64,000 nucleotides of DNA from contig JANYCT010000040.1 in the NCBI GenBank assembly GCA_025360105.1, positions 186,001 to 250,000 on the forward strand. Direction: 5' to 3'. Positions within the stretch are counted from its first letter, which is position 1; every line of letters begins with the position of its first letter. A model generated the notes under the pieces. That model had not been told where the DNA came from. It saw only the letters and a list, made by a program, of their open reading frames with translations, and did no database searches. This document shows positions 8,800 to 19,212 of this stretch, piece after piece. This DNA comes from Actinomycetes bacterium (GTDB taxonomy: Bacteria > Actinomycetota > Acidimicrobiia > Acidimicrobiales > Ilumatobacteraceae). A program made the translations under genes and the position numbers.

Positions 8800-8817
8800 G
8801 GGGTCGGTTGGACCCCC
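8799..8817 (+). terminator. GC hairpin between riboswitch and gcvP (expression platform candidate)
   Basis: GGGGGTC (8799-8805), loop GGTTG, GACCCCC (8811-8817): 7 perfect pairs directly after aptamer 2. Only CTAG follows, with no U-run, so intrinsic termination is weak. The hairpin ends 8 bases before the GGAGA ribosome-binding site (8826-8830), so it may act on translation or Rho access instead. Confidence 0.4.
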
Positions 8818-8835
8818 TAGCGTCTGGAGACTCAC

Positions 8836-11697
<2,862 letters not shown>

Positions 11698-11740
11698 TTC
11701 ATCGACTGGCTCATCGCCGTGTCGCCCGGCCCCCATCGGT

Positions 11741-11746
11741 TACCGT
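11741..11746 (+). promoter_or_regulatory. -10 hexamer TACCGT before the lysine-rich protein
   Basis: TACCGT ends 6 bases before ATG 11753 and no ribosome-binding site is present, so the mRNA is probably leaderless. No convincing -35 element. Confidence 0.35.
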
Positions 11747-11752
11747 GACCAC

Positions 11753-12481
11753 ATGGCTGAATCTTCTGCACCCGGTCTCGGTGATCTGATGGCGCTCTTC
11801 GGGAACTCGAACCCATTCGGGTCGATCACCAAGACGATCGATCAGTTCAAACGGGGGGTGAACGATTTCCTCGAGGGAGTCGAACAATTCAACAAAACCA
11901 TGGAGTCGCTCAACGGCGTCACGGTTCGCGTCAATCGGCTCCTCGACGAGGTGGAAGGCCCTGTGATGGCCATGATGCCCCAGGTGACGCGCAGTATCAA
12001 AACGGCCGACACCGTGATCACTCAGCTCAGCGGGCCTGTCGAGAAGCTCGTTCCGGGGATGGCCCGCCTGGCCGACACGCTGAGCTCGCCAGTGTTCGCG
12101 AATCTGCCGAACGAACTTGCTGGTTTTCTCGACACGCTGGGTGATCTCGCCAAGCGCCTGCAGCCCCTCACCCAGATGGCCGAGACGGCCGGCAGCATGT
12201 TCGGCCTCCGCTCGCTCAACGCCCTGCGCGGCGGGTCGGGTCGTCAGCAGCCCACGACACCCACACCTGCGCCGACTCCCCCACCCGCGCCGAAGACGAC
12301 AACTGCCCAGAAGTCGGCTGCGAAGAAGGCGCCCGCAAAGAAAGCGCCCGCAAAGAAAGCGCCAGCCAAGAAAGCGCCAGCCAAGAAAGCGCCAGCCAAG
12401 AAAGCGCCAGCCAAGAAAGCCGCAGCGAAGAAGGCCGCGCCCCCGAAAGCACCGGCCAAGCGCGCGAGCCGCACGCGGTAA
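11753..12481 (+). CDS. unknown protein with helical N-domain and histone H1-like KKAPA tail
   Basis: A 242-residue protein that I cannot assign to a named family. Residues 1-155 are predicted by eye to be amphipathic helices (FKRGVNDFLEGVEQFNKTME, VNRLLDEVEGPVMAMMPQV, MARLADTL) with repeated hydrophobic spacing, a little like phasins. A Pro/Thr linker (PTTPTPAPTPPPAPK) follows. The tail from about residue 188 has six KKAPA repeats, KKAAA and KAPAKR, resembling the basic tails of mycobacterial HupB and HBHA and eukaryotic H1. Such tails bind DNA or acidic polymers (inference). It starts 55 bases after gcvP and converges on gcvT. Confidence 0.75.
   Translation: MAESSAPGLGDLMALFGNSNPFGSITKTIDQFKRGVNDFLEGVEQFNKTMESLNGVTVRVNRLLDEVEGPVMAMMPQVTRSIKTADTVITQLSGPVEKLVPGMARLADTLSSPVFANLPNELAGFLDTLGDLAKRLQPLTQMAETAGSMFGLRSLNALRGGSGRQQPTTPTPAPTPPPAPKTTTAQKSAAKKAPAKKAPAKKAPAKKAPAKKAPAKKAPAKKAAAKKAAPPKAPAKRASRTR
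12323..12427 (+). repeat. 15-bp tandem repeat encoding KKAPA units
   Basis: Seven consecutive 15-base units of the type aagaaagcgccagcc (12323, 12338, 12353, 12368, 12383, 12398, 12413). Two early copies end cccgca and the last codes KKAAA. The middle copies are nearly identical in DNA, indicating recent unit duplication. Confidence 0.93.
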
Positions 12482-12488
12482 TCGAGCG

Positions 12489-13547
12489 CTATTTCTGCTT
12501 GGCGACGAACGGCGTTGCCACCACGGTTCCGCCGAGCGCACTGCCGCGAATGTCGATGACCACAGGTGTGCCATCGACCATCTCGGTGGGTAAGAACGCT
12601 AGGGCAATCCCATGACCGAGTATCGGCGAGAAGTTGCCACTGGTAAGCGCGCCGACGACCTGATCATCGACGAGCACAGCGCAACCCTCGCGTGGCGGTC
12701 GGCGACCCTCGGTGACGATGCCGCGCAACCGTCGGCTCACACCTTGTGCCTGCTGCACCTCGAGTGCGGCGCGTCCGCGAAAGTCGCCCTTGGTCCAAGC
12801 GACTACCCAGCCCAGACCGGCCTGTAGCGGCGTGATGCCAGCACCCAGCTCATGCCCATGCAGCGGTAAGGCGGCTTCGAGACGAAGCGTATCGCGCGCG
12901 CCCAGGCCAGCTGGCGTGATGTCTGCCTCGAGCAGCTTCGCCCACAGACGCGGCGCCATATCCGCTGGGATCGAAATCTCGACGCCATCCTCACCGGTGT
13001 AGCCGGTGCCAGCCACGATGCACGGTACGTCGTCCCATACGGCGTGAACCACGTGGAACCGCTTCACTGCACTGGCCTCGGCAAACACCGTCATCAAACG
13101 GGCGCGTGCCTGCGGTCCCTGTACTGCGATGATGGCTCGACTGTGTGTGGTTTCCTGGCCTCCGATCGCATTTCGGACGCGGTCAGTGTTCGACGCGTTC
13201 GGCATCACGTCGAAGGTGTCGTCGTCGACCCACCAGATGATGATGTCGTCGAGCACGGAACCATCGGACTCGTCGAGCAGATGGGTGTACTGGGCGCGAC
13301 CACTACCGATCTTTCCGAGGTCGTTCGTGAAGGCCCACTGCAGTCGTTCGAAGGCGTCGCTACCGCCAACTCGCACCGTGCCGAGGTGCGACACGTCGAA
13401 CGCCACTGCTGCAGTTCGGCACGCCATATGTTCGTCGATGGTTCCCGAGGGATATGACAGCGGCATGTCCCACCCGCCGAAAGGAACCATCTTTGCGCCA
13501 AGGGCCCGATGGGCCGCATCAAGCGGCGAGTACTGCAGGTCGTCCAT
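12489..13547 (-). CDS. gcvT: glycine cleavage system aminomethyltransferase (T-protein)
   Basis: T-protein: takes the aminomethyl group from lipoyl-GcvH and makes 5,10-methylene-tetrahydrofolate plus ammonia. It has 352 residues, close to the usual 360. Seen: PLDAAHRALGAKMVPFGGWD, the folate-site region VAFDVSHLG, AIIAVQGPQARA, GTGYTGEDGVEI, LGARDTLRLEAALPLHGHEL (folate-binding Asp and Arg) and GALTSGNFSP. The ATG at 13547 is used because family homology begins at once after it. It lies 5 bases downstream of the merR gene, last in the minus-strand gcvH-garA-ftsR-DUF151-merR-gcvT run. Confidence 0.96.
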   Translation of the reverse strand: MDDLQYSPLDAAHRALGAKMVPFGGWDMPLSYPSGTIDEHMACRTAAVAFDVSHLGTVRVGGSDAFERLQWAFTNDLGKIGSGRAQYTHLLDESDGSVLDDIIIWWVDDDTFDVMPNASNTDRVRNAIGGQETTHSRAIIAVQGPQARARLMTVFAEASAVKRFHVVHAVWDDVPCIVAGTGYTGEDGVEISIPADMAPRLWAKLLEADITPAGLGARDTLRLEAALPLHGHELGAGITPLQAGLGWVVAWTKGDFRGRAALEVQQAQGVSRRLRGIVTEGRRPPREGCAVLVDDQVVGALTSGNFSPILGHGIALAFLPTEMVDGTPVVIDIRGSALGGTVVATPFVAKQK

Positions 13548-13552
13548 CGAGA

Positions 13553-14002
13553 TCAGATCGCGACATGCGCCGCAGGCAGCGCATGAGCGCCGACGATGTT
13601 GACGAGGGATGTATCGACCTCGTGCTTCACACCGGCGAGCGGCAAGATGTTCAGCACACCCTGACCCTTTTTCAACAGATCGATCAGCTCGTCGCCATCG
13701 CACAACACAACGTTGGAGCCGCTGATGACGATGTGCGCGGACGCGATATCGGAACCAACGTGTTCGCGCAGGTAACTGAATACCTCGCGCACGGATTCCA
13801 AGCGAATGCCCGCATCAAGCAAATTCTTGATGACGCGTAGCTCGAGCAGGTCGCGATACGAGTACTCGCGTCGTGAGCCGCTGCCAGCGGCATCGATCAT
13901 CGAGGGCCGCACCAACTCGGTACGCGCCCAATAGTCAAGTTGGCGATACGAGATACCGACGATGCTCGCCGCCTTGGTACCACTGAAACCCTGCTCGGTC
14001 AT
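13553..14002 (-). CDS. MerR-family regulator (Rv1830 type)
   Basis: A 149-residue MerR-like regulator: winged helix-turn-helix at about residues 8-75 (TKAASIVGISYRQLDYWAR, REYSYRDLLELRVIKNLL) followed by a short dimer/effector region. The C-terminal part has no metal-binding Cys motif. Its position next to a DUF151 gene, another MerR gene, garA and gcvH matches Rv1830 of M. tuberculosis. ATG 14002 has GGAGG 6 bases upstream. A 139-base gap with a promoter-like sequence precedes it, so it and gcvT may be transcribed separately from the genes upstream. Confidence 0.87.
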   Translation of the reverse strand: MTEQGFSGTKAASIVGISYRQLDYWARTELVRPSMIDAAGSGSRREYSYRDLLELRVIKNLLDAGIRLESVREVFSYLREHVGSDIASAHIVISGSNVVLCDGDELIDLLKKGQGVLNILPLAGVKHEVDTSLVNIVGAHALPAAHVAI

Positions 14003-14063
14003 TGCTGCCTCCGTGGTCCGTGAACCACCGGTATGACACAGTCGTAGTTACGCCCGTGTAAGG

Positions 14064-14100
14064 CTTGACAACCTAGGACACCTCCGCGCGCGCCGTCAAG
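14064..14100 (-). promoter_or_regulatory. promoter and flanking inverted repeat upstream of merR-gcvT
   Basis: Read on the minus strand: TTGACG (14094-14099), an 18-base spacer and TAGGTT (14070-14075). CTTGAC at 14064-14069 and GTCAAG at 14095-14100 form an inverted repeat that brackets the promoter. This is an arrangement expected for MerR-type or autoregulatory control, but the arms are 25 bases apart. Confidence 0.4.
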
Positions 14101-14140
14101 GGTTCAGCGCGGAGCACTGGTTGACACACCTGGGCGGGTC

Positions 14141-14641
14141 TCAGCTACTGAAATCGTCTGGGTTGATGTTTTCGATGAAGTCGCGAAACTCGTCGAGGAT
14201 GGATTCCTCTTCGCCCTCGACGTCGAGTTCGGCTGCAGCCGGATCCTGGCCGACCTCGTCGAGCAGGGCCTCCGACGCAAAGATCGGCGATCCGGAACGC
14301 AAGGCCAACGCGATGGCATCGCTCGGGCGGCTCGACACCAGTCGCACACCGTCAGCAGTGCTCAGATGCAACGTAGCGAAGTAGGTGTGATCGCGGATCT
14401 CGGTGACCACTACACGCTCGAGTGTGGCGTGCAACGCCTGCAGGACGTCGATGAACAGATCATGTGTCATCGGCCGAGGAGCAACCACGCCCTCGATAGC
14501 GAAGTGAATCGCTGTCGCCTCGGCCAGGCCGATCATGATCGGAAGAACACGCTGGCGCCCGGCTTGCTCTCGCAGCACGAGCAGCGGCGTGTTGTCGGGT
14601 ACATCGATCCGAACGCCAACCAGCTCCAACGCGATGTCCAC
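14141..14641 (-). CDS. bifunctional nuclease-domain (DUF151) protein, Rv1829 type
   Basis: A 166-residue member of the DUF151/bifunctional nuclease (BFN) family. Seen: PLLVLREQAGRQRVLPIMIG, EATAIHFAIEGV, RPMTHDL, VRLVSSRPSDAIALALRSGSP (the signature) and an acidic C-terminal helix ending NPDDFSS, as in Rv1829 (ending SPDDFKAT). The biochemical role in actinobacteria is unsettled. The start is GTG 14641, by comparison with the remembered length of Rv1829; an upstream GTG at 14707, 3 bases after the ftsR-type gene, would add 22 residues without family similarity. Confidence 0.88.
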   Translation of the reverse strand: MDIALELVGVRIDVPDNTPLLVLREQAGRQRVLPIMIGLAEATAIHFAIEGVVAPRPMTHDLFIDVLQALHATLERVVVTEIRDHTYFATLHLSTADGVRLVSSRPSDAIALALRSGSPIFASEALLDEVGQDPAAAELDVEGEEESILDEFRDFIENINPDDFSS

Positions 14642-14710
14642 ACCGCGATCGTAACCCGCCCCTCCAGGAGAGCCGTAACGGGGATTGAAAAGAACCAATC
14701 CGCACACTGC

Positions 14711-15769
14711 TCAGGTTCCGTCGAAATGGTGGCGCAGCATCGAATCGATCAGCGCTGCGCGGAGCTGGCTGCCCAGATCTGCCAGCTCACCGAGCGTGTC
14801 GAGCGCCTGCTGGCGAGACTGAGGATTGCGCTGACGTAACAACGGCATGATGCGTTGTTCGAACAATGCCGACTCACGTTCGGCGCCCTGTCGCCACGAA
14901 CGAAGGTGACGCGCATCGATGCCCTGCACCAAGAACCGGCCGGCAACGCGCGCGATCTCGACAGCATCTGTCTGGTAGGTGGCCTCTACGCCCGAGCCAC
15001 GCGATGGCACAATGCCGAATTCGTCGAGTTGACGCAGTTGCGCCTCGTCGATGCCGGCGGCGAACAGGAGTTCATCCCGGCTATAGGGCAAGCCGATCGA
15101 TTTCGTCGAAGGAGTCGCTGCCGCCGAAGTGACGGTTTGTGGATTCACAGGCGGCGACTTGCGGCGGGGTGCACGGAGCGGCTCGATGAGCGCTGCCACC
15201 ACGGCAAGATTCGGTGCGCTCGGTTCGACTTCGCCAGGGGCGGGCTGGCTCGGCTCCGATGACAGAGCGGGCGCGACGGTGACCAGCGGCGTCACGGGCA
15301 CTGCCCCGGTGGAACCACCTGCCGACGGATGATGACTCGTCTGCGTCGGCACGTCGCCGGGGATGAGCGCGCGTCCGTCGGCCCACTCGGGACCGCCATC
15401 TGTGCGGCGGAAAACGCTGTCGCGTGGCGAGGCCTCGTGTGGCGCCGGCTCGGGCAGCTCGACGTTTCGGATACCTCGTGGAGGTGTACGGCCGCCCGTC
15501 GGATCGGTTTCAATGGTGCCCGACTCGATGCGGTCGCGAATGACCTTCAGCGGCAGGAAGTTCTCCTTCTGCTCATGCAGGATGGCACGCAGCAGATCGA
15601 CATCGTGCTCGTAGAACTTGCGGTAGCCCGACGGCGTGCGCTCGGGTTCGATGAGGCCTTGACTCTCGAGAAACCGAATCTTGGAGATGGTCACATCGGG
15701 GAAATCCTCGAGCAGCAGGCCGAGCACCTCGCCGATGGACAGGTATTGGTTGTCGGGCACTGTTGTCAC
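14711..15769 (-). CDS. ftsR: MerR-family regulator, FtsR (Rv1828) type, with long disordered linker
   Basis: A 352-residue MerR-family protein. Residues 8-90 form the N-terminal winged helix (YLSIGEVLGLLL, TISKIRFLESQGLIEPERT, GYRKFYEHDVDLLRAIL, LPLKVIRDRI). Residues 95-225 are Pro/Ser/Ala-rich and probably disordered. The C-terminal 120 residues hold a second HTH-like unit (YSRDELLFAAGIDEAQLRQL, EFGIVPSR). Position between garA and a DUF151 gene equals Rv1828; its Corynebacterium homologue FtsR activates ftsZ (established knowledge). GTG 15769 overlaps the garA stop (GTGA). The linker is much longer than in the remembered Rv1828 sequence. Confidence 0.87.
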   Translation of the reverse strand: MTTVPDNQYLSIGEVLGLLLEDFPDVTISKIRFLESQGLIEPERTPSGYRKFYEHDVDLLRAILHEQKENFLPLKVIRDRIESGTIETDPTGGRTPPRGIRNVELPEPAPHEASPRDSVFRRTDGGPEWADGRALIPGDVPTQTSHHPSAGGSTGAVPVTPLVTVAPALSSEPSQPAPGEVEPSAPNLAVVAALIEPLRAPRRKSPPVNPQTVTSAAATPSTKSIGLPYSRDELLFAAGIDEAQLRQLDEFGIVPSRGSGVEATYQTDAVEIARVAGRFLVQGIDARHLRSWRQGAERESALFEQRIMPLLRQRNPQSRQQALDTLGELADLGSQLRAALIDSMLRHHFDGT

Positions 15770-16248
15770 GACACCTGTTCGAAGAAGATCAGTCGAAACT
15801 TGCCGACCTGCAGTTCGTCACCTTGGGCAAGGAGCACTTCGTCGATGCGATTTTGGTTCACGTATGTACCGTTGAGCGAACCCGCGTCCCGAGCGACATA
15901 GCCCGCCGAGGTTCGTTCGACATCGGCGTGACGACGCGACACAGTGATGTCGTCGAGCATGATCTCGCTGTCTGGGTGTCGACCAAGACGTGTGAGCGTG
16001 GACGTCAGCGGGAAACGTTCGCCTGCCTGCGACCCACTGCGCACGATCAACCAGCCACAGTCGCCGGGGAGCGTGCCGAGATCGACATGCACATCGTCGT
16101 CTGGACCTGCCGCATCGAGCAACGGATCCACCTTGGACAGCGTGATGGTGCGATCGGCGGCAACGTCGAGCAGCGAACCACACGCAGAACAAAACGTGGA
16201 GTCCGGGCGATTTCGGTGCCCACAATCGTTACAAAACACAGGAGCCAC
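15766..16248 (-). CDS. garA: GarA-type FHA protein with an N-terminal zinc ribbon
   Basis: A 160-residue FHA-domain protein orthologous in position and sequence to GarA, the phospho-switch that inhibits 2-oxoglutarate dehydrogenase and controls glutamate metabolism in mycobacteria. The FHA domain (about 65-150) has RLGRHPDSEIMLDDITVSRR, HADVER, GSLNGTYVNQNRI and LQVGKFRLIF. The N-terminus differs from the mycobacterial protein: CNDCGHRN...FCSACG is a rubredoxin-like zinc ribbon, followed by a TITLSK segment that may stand in for the phospho-Thr motif. The start is GTG 16248. It is 10 bases after gcvH and overlaps the ftsR-type gene by 4. Confidence 0.9.
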   Translation of the reverse strand: MAPVFCNDCGHRNRPDSTFCSACGSLLDVAADRTITLSKVDPLLDAAGPDDDVHVDLGTLPGDCGWLIVRSGSQAGERFPLTSTLTRLGRHPDSEIMLDDITVSRRHADVERTSAGYVARDAGSLNGTYVNQNRIDEVLLAQGDELQVGKFRLIFFEQVS

Positions 16249-16258
16249 GGGGTCGTCC

Positions 16259-16639
16259 TCAGCCTTCGGTCAGCGCGCGGTATGCGTCAGCGGCAAGCAA
16301 TGCGTCGATCTCGTTGGTTGCCGACATCTCGATCACGCAGAGCCAACCAGCACCATATGGGTCCGAGTTCACGGCAGCGGGGTCCGACCCCAGTGCTTCG
16401 TTGACCTCGATTACCACGCCGGACACCGGTGCATAGATGTCGGACACCGACTTGGTGCTCTCGACCTCGCTGAAGCTCTCACCCACCACGACGGCGACGC
16501 CGACCGTGGGCACTTGCACGTACACAACATCGCCGAGGGCATCTTGCGCGTAGTCGGTGATACCGATACGCGCATGTGTTGCCGAGATCTGTATCCACTC
16601 GTGATCAGAGGAGTACAGCAGGTCATCGGGCACGTTCAT
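16259..16639 (-). CDS. gcvH: glycine cleavage system H-protein
   Basis: Lipoyl carrier of the glycine cleavage system, 126 residues. Seen: HEWI, ARIGITDYAQDALGDVVYV, the lipoylation loop VESTKSVSDIYAPVSG with Lys63, and NSDPYGAGWL. The start is ATG 16639: TACCGT ends 7 bases upstream, whereas the alternative start at 16663 gives residues outside the family. It is the first gene of the minus-strand run garA-ftsR-DUF151-merR-gcvT. No lipoate ligase or synthase gene is in the window. Confidence 0.96.
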   Translation of the reverse strand: MNVPDDLLYSSDHEWIQISATHARIGITDYAQDALGDVVYVQVPTVGVAVVVGESFSEVESTKSVSDIYAPVSGVVIEVNEALGSDPAAVNSDPYGAGWLCVIEMSATNEIDALLAADAYRALTEG

Positions 16640-16646
16640 AACCACC

Positions 16647-16652
16647 ACGGTA
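16647..16652 (-). promoter_or_regulatory. -10 hexamer TACCGT of the gcvH-garA operon
   Basis: On the minus strand TACCGT ends 7 bases before ATG 16639 with no ribosome-binding site between. No glycine-riboswitch core sequence is present upstream, unlike gcvP. Confidence 0.4.
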
Positions 16653-16728
16653 GCCAACTCCACGCCCCTGCCGCGACACGCGTGAAGATTTACCGTGTTG
16701 TTGAGGCTGAGAGGCTGCCCAGCTTATG

Positions 16729-19212
16729 TCAGCGGAGCAATTGGCGAATGCGACGGGCGTATTCCTGCGCCAGTCGGCGCGCATCTGCATCACTGTTGCC
16801 TTCGGCCCACACATGGGTCACGGGCTCTTCAGGGTCTGGCAGGGCGAGTACCCATCCGTCGGCGTGGGACACCTTCACACCGTCGACTAGAACGATATCT
16901 CGGCCTGCCATCTCGACTAGGCTGCGCATGACCAAACCCTTTTGCTCCCACGGGGTGACCACGCTCTCGTGCGTGAGGTGCACCTTGGGAAGCTCGGCCA
17001 CCACTTCGGCCAACGAACGATCGTGGCGAGCCAGCAGATCGAGCATCTTGAGGAGGGCGCCCGCGGCATCGAATGCCGGCAGGAACCCGGGCAGGATGTA
17101 ACCGCCGGCTCCGTCGGATGCAAAGCCCACAGCAGGATTCATCGCCGCCGCCATGAGTGCAGCGATCGAGATCTTGGTGGGCACCACCTCGACGTCGTGT
17201 GCTGCGGCGATGTGCGCAGCCTGCTGGGTGATGTTCACAGGCAGCGCGATCGTGTCGCCGAGCAAGTGATCGCAAACGAGTTCGACGAACACCAAGAGCG
17301 CGTCGGTGTGACTGAGCACGCGACCCTCGTTGTCGATGAGAGTCAGACGCTCGCCATCGGCGTCGATGATGGCACCGAGGTGGGCACCCGAGGCCCGAAC
17401 CAGACCCGCCACACGCTCGGCCGCGGCCTCCACATCGAACGCGACGCGATCCGATGTGGACACGTAGGGATTCACCGCAAGCACATCGGCGCCCAGCTTG
17501 CCGAGCAGGGTGGGCATCACCAGCGACGTGGCGCCAAAGCTGTAGTCGACGACCAGCTTGAACTTGTGGGCTCTGATCGCATCTGCCTCGACGGTGGCCT
17601 CCAGCGCCACGGTGTATTCCTCGAGCGCTCGCGGCGGGTACTGGATGTCGCCGATCTCCTCGGCGAGCACACGCCGAAAGTCCTCACGTTGGAAGAGGCG
17701 CTCGATCTTGCGTTGACCGTCTTCGCTGATGTCGGTGCCGGTGGTCTCGAAGAAGCGCACCATCACACGCGAGGGGTCGTCGTGATGTAGGCGCACCGTC
17801 AGACCGGCAAACGCTCGCGGCGAACGTGTGAGGAACCTCGTGACGGGCACGCTCGCCACTTCGAGGTCGAGCACGTCGACCCCGGCTGCGTTGAGGCCCG
17901 CCATGAGTGCCCGCTTGAGCATGCGCGCGGCGCGACTGGAGTCGCGTGAGGTGACGACAGTAGTGCCCTTCTTCAGCGAGGTGCCGTGCGCCATTGCAAG
18001 CTTCACTGCCAGTTCGGGTGTGACATCGACATTTGCAAGACCCGTGACACCATCACGCCCGAACAGGCTCCTCGAACCTTTACTCTCCCAGACGATGCTC
18101 GTGTTGACGACCGCACCATCCTCGATCGTTTTGAACGGGTACACCTTCACGTCACCATTGAGAACCGCTCCGCTGCCCACGAACACCGAGTCGCCGAGCA
18201 CCACGCCCTCGTCGATGCGTACGTTCGAGCGAATACTGCAACTGCGTCCGATAACTGCACCCCGAAGGCGCGCCCCTGAGCCGACGTACACATTGTCGTG
18301 CAGCACGGATCGTTCTACGTGTACGTCGCCGAGCAAGCGCACGTTCGAACCGAGCACTGTGTATTCCCCGAGTCGGCACCCCGCCTCGACCTTGCATCCG
18401 GGTCCAATCACTGCTGGACCGGTGACCATTGCTTCGGGCGACACCTCGGCGCCCTCACCGAGCCAGATGCCATCGCTGACCCGAAACCCGGGTATCTCGA
18501 GTTGCACCTTCTGGTCGAGAACGTCTTTGTGCGCACGAAGGTAGGCATCGAGGGTGCCGACGTCCTCCCAATAGCCCTCGGCAACTGCGCCGTAGAGCGG
18601 AAGGCCTGCAGCGAGCAGTTGCGGAAACACCTCGCTACTGAAGTCGACGGACCGACCCTCGGGGATGTAGTCGAATATTGAAGGTTCGAGCACGTAGATG
18701 CCGGTGTTGATCGTGTCGCTGAACACCTGACCCCAGGTGGGCTTCTCGAGGAATCGCTCGATGGTGCCGTCCTCGCGAGCGATGACGATGCCGAAGTCGA
18801 GTGGATTCTCGACGGGCGTGAGCGCAATGGTGGCGATGGCCTTGTGCTCGTCGTGAAACCTCAAGATGGCACCCAGGTCGATGTCGGTCATGACGTCGCC
18901 GGAGATCACCAGGAACCGCTCGTCAAGCAGATCGCGGGCATTGCCGACGCTGCCGGCGGTGCCCAGCGGGACTGCCTCATGGGCGTAGTGCATCGTTACA
19001 CCGAACTCGCTGCCATCGCCGAAATAGGTCTTAATGGCGTTGGCCAAGAACGCCACGGTCACGACAATCTCATCGAAACCATGCGTACGAAGCAGGTTGA
19101 TCACGTGTTCCATCATCGGAACATTCGCGATGGGCAACATCGGCTTGGGTGCATTCGACGTGAGCGGACGAAGGCGGGTGCCCTCACCGCCGGCCATGAT
19201 GACGGCCTTCAT
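16729..19212 (-). CDS. mannose-1-phosphate guanylyltransferase fused to a degenerate phosphohexomutase-like domain
   Basis: An 827-residue three-part protein. Residues 1-235: nucleotidyltransferase with MKAVIMAGGEGTRLRPLT and NAPKPMLPIAN, which should make GDP-mannose (or a similar NDP-sugar) from sugar-1-phosphate and GTP. Residues 250-370: hexapeptide beta-helix (VERSVLHDNVYVGSGARLRG, VIGRSCSIRSNVRI). Residues 380-827: phosphomannomutase fold, but its loops are altered: HHDDPS near residue 478 where TASHNP is expected, DADGER near 616 for DGDGDR, SDGAGG near 700 for GEMSGH. Annotated relatives are called bifunctional; mutase activity is doubtful here. ATG 19212 overlaps the upstream pgsA-type stop (ATGA). 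Confidence 0.88.
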   Translation of the reverse strand: MKAVIMAGGEGTRLRPLTSNAPKPMLPIANVPMMEHVINLLRTHGFDEIVVTVAFLANAIKTYFGDGSEFGVTMHYAHEAVPLGTAGSVGNARDLLDERFLVISGDVMTDIDLGAILRFHDEHKAIATIALTPVENPLDFGIVIAREDGTIERFLEKPTWGQVFSDTINTGIYVLEPSIFDYIPEGRSVDFSSEVFPQLLAAGLPLYGAVAEGYWEDVGTLDAYLRAHKDVLDQKVQLEIPGFRVSDGIWLGEGAEVSPEAMVTGPAVIGPGCKVEAGCRLGEYTVLGSNVRLLGDVHVERSVLHDNVYVGSGARLRGAVIGRSCSIRSNVRIDEGVVLGDSVFVGSGAVLNGDVKVYPFKTIEDGAVVNTSIVWESKGSRSLFGRDGVTGLANVDVTPELAVKLAMAHGTSLKKGTTVVTSRDSSRAARMLKRALMAGLNAAGVDVLDLEVASVPVTRFLTRSPRAFAGLTVRLHHDDPSRVMVRFFETTGTDISEDGQRKIERLFQREDFRRVLAEEIGDIQYPPRALEEYTVALEATVEADAIRAHKFKLVVDYSFGATSLVMPTLLGKLGADVLAVNPYVSTSDRVAFDVEAAAERVAGLVRASGAHLGAIIDADGERLTLIDNEGRVLSHTDALLVFVELVCDHLLGDTIALPVNITQQAAHIAAAHDVEVVPTKISIAALMAAAMNPAVGFASDGAGGYILPGFLPAFDAAGALLKMLDLLARHDRSLAEVVAELPKVHLTHESVVTPWEQKGLVMRSLVEMAGRDIVLVDGVKVSHADGWVLALPDPEEPVTHVWAEGNSDADARRLAQEYARRIRQLLR

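Noticed and set aside
14122-14140. TTGACA near 14126 on the plus strand as a promoter
   Set aside because: No plus-strand gene follows. The nearest downstream frames are antisense to DUF151.
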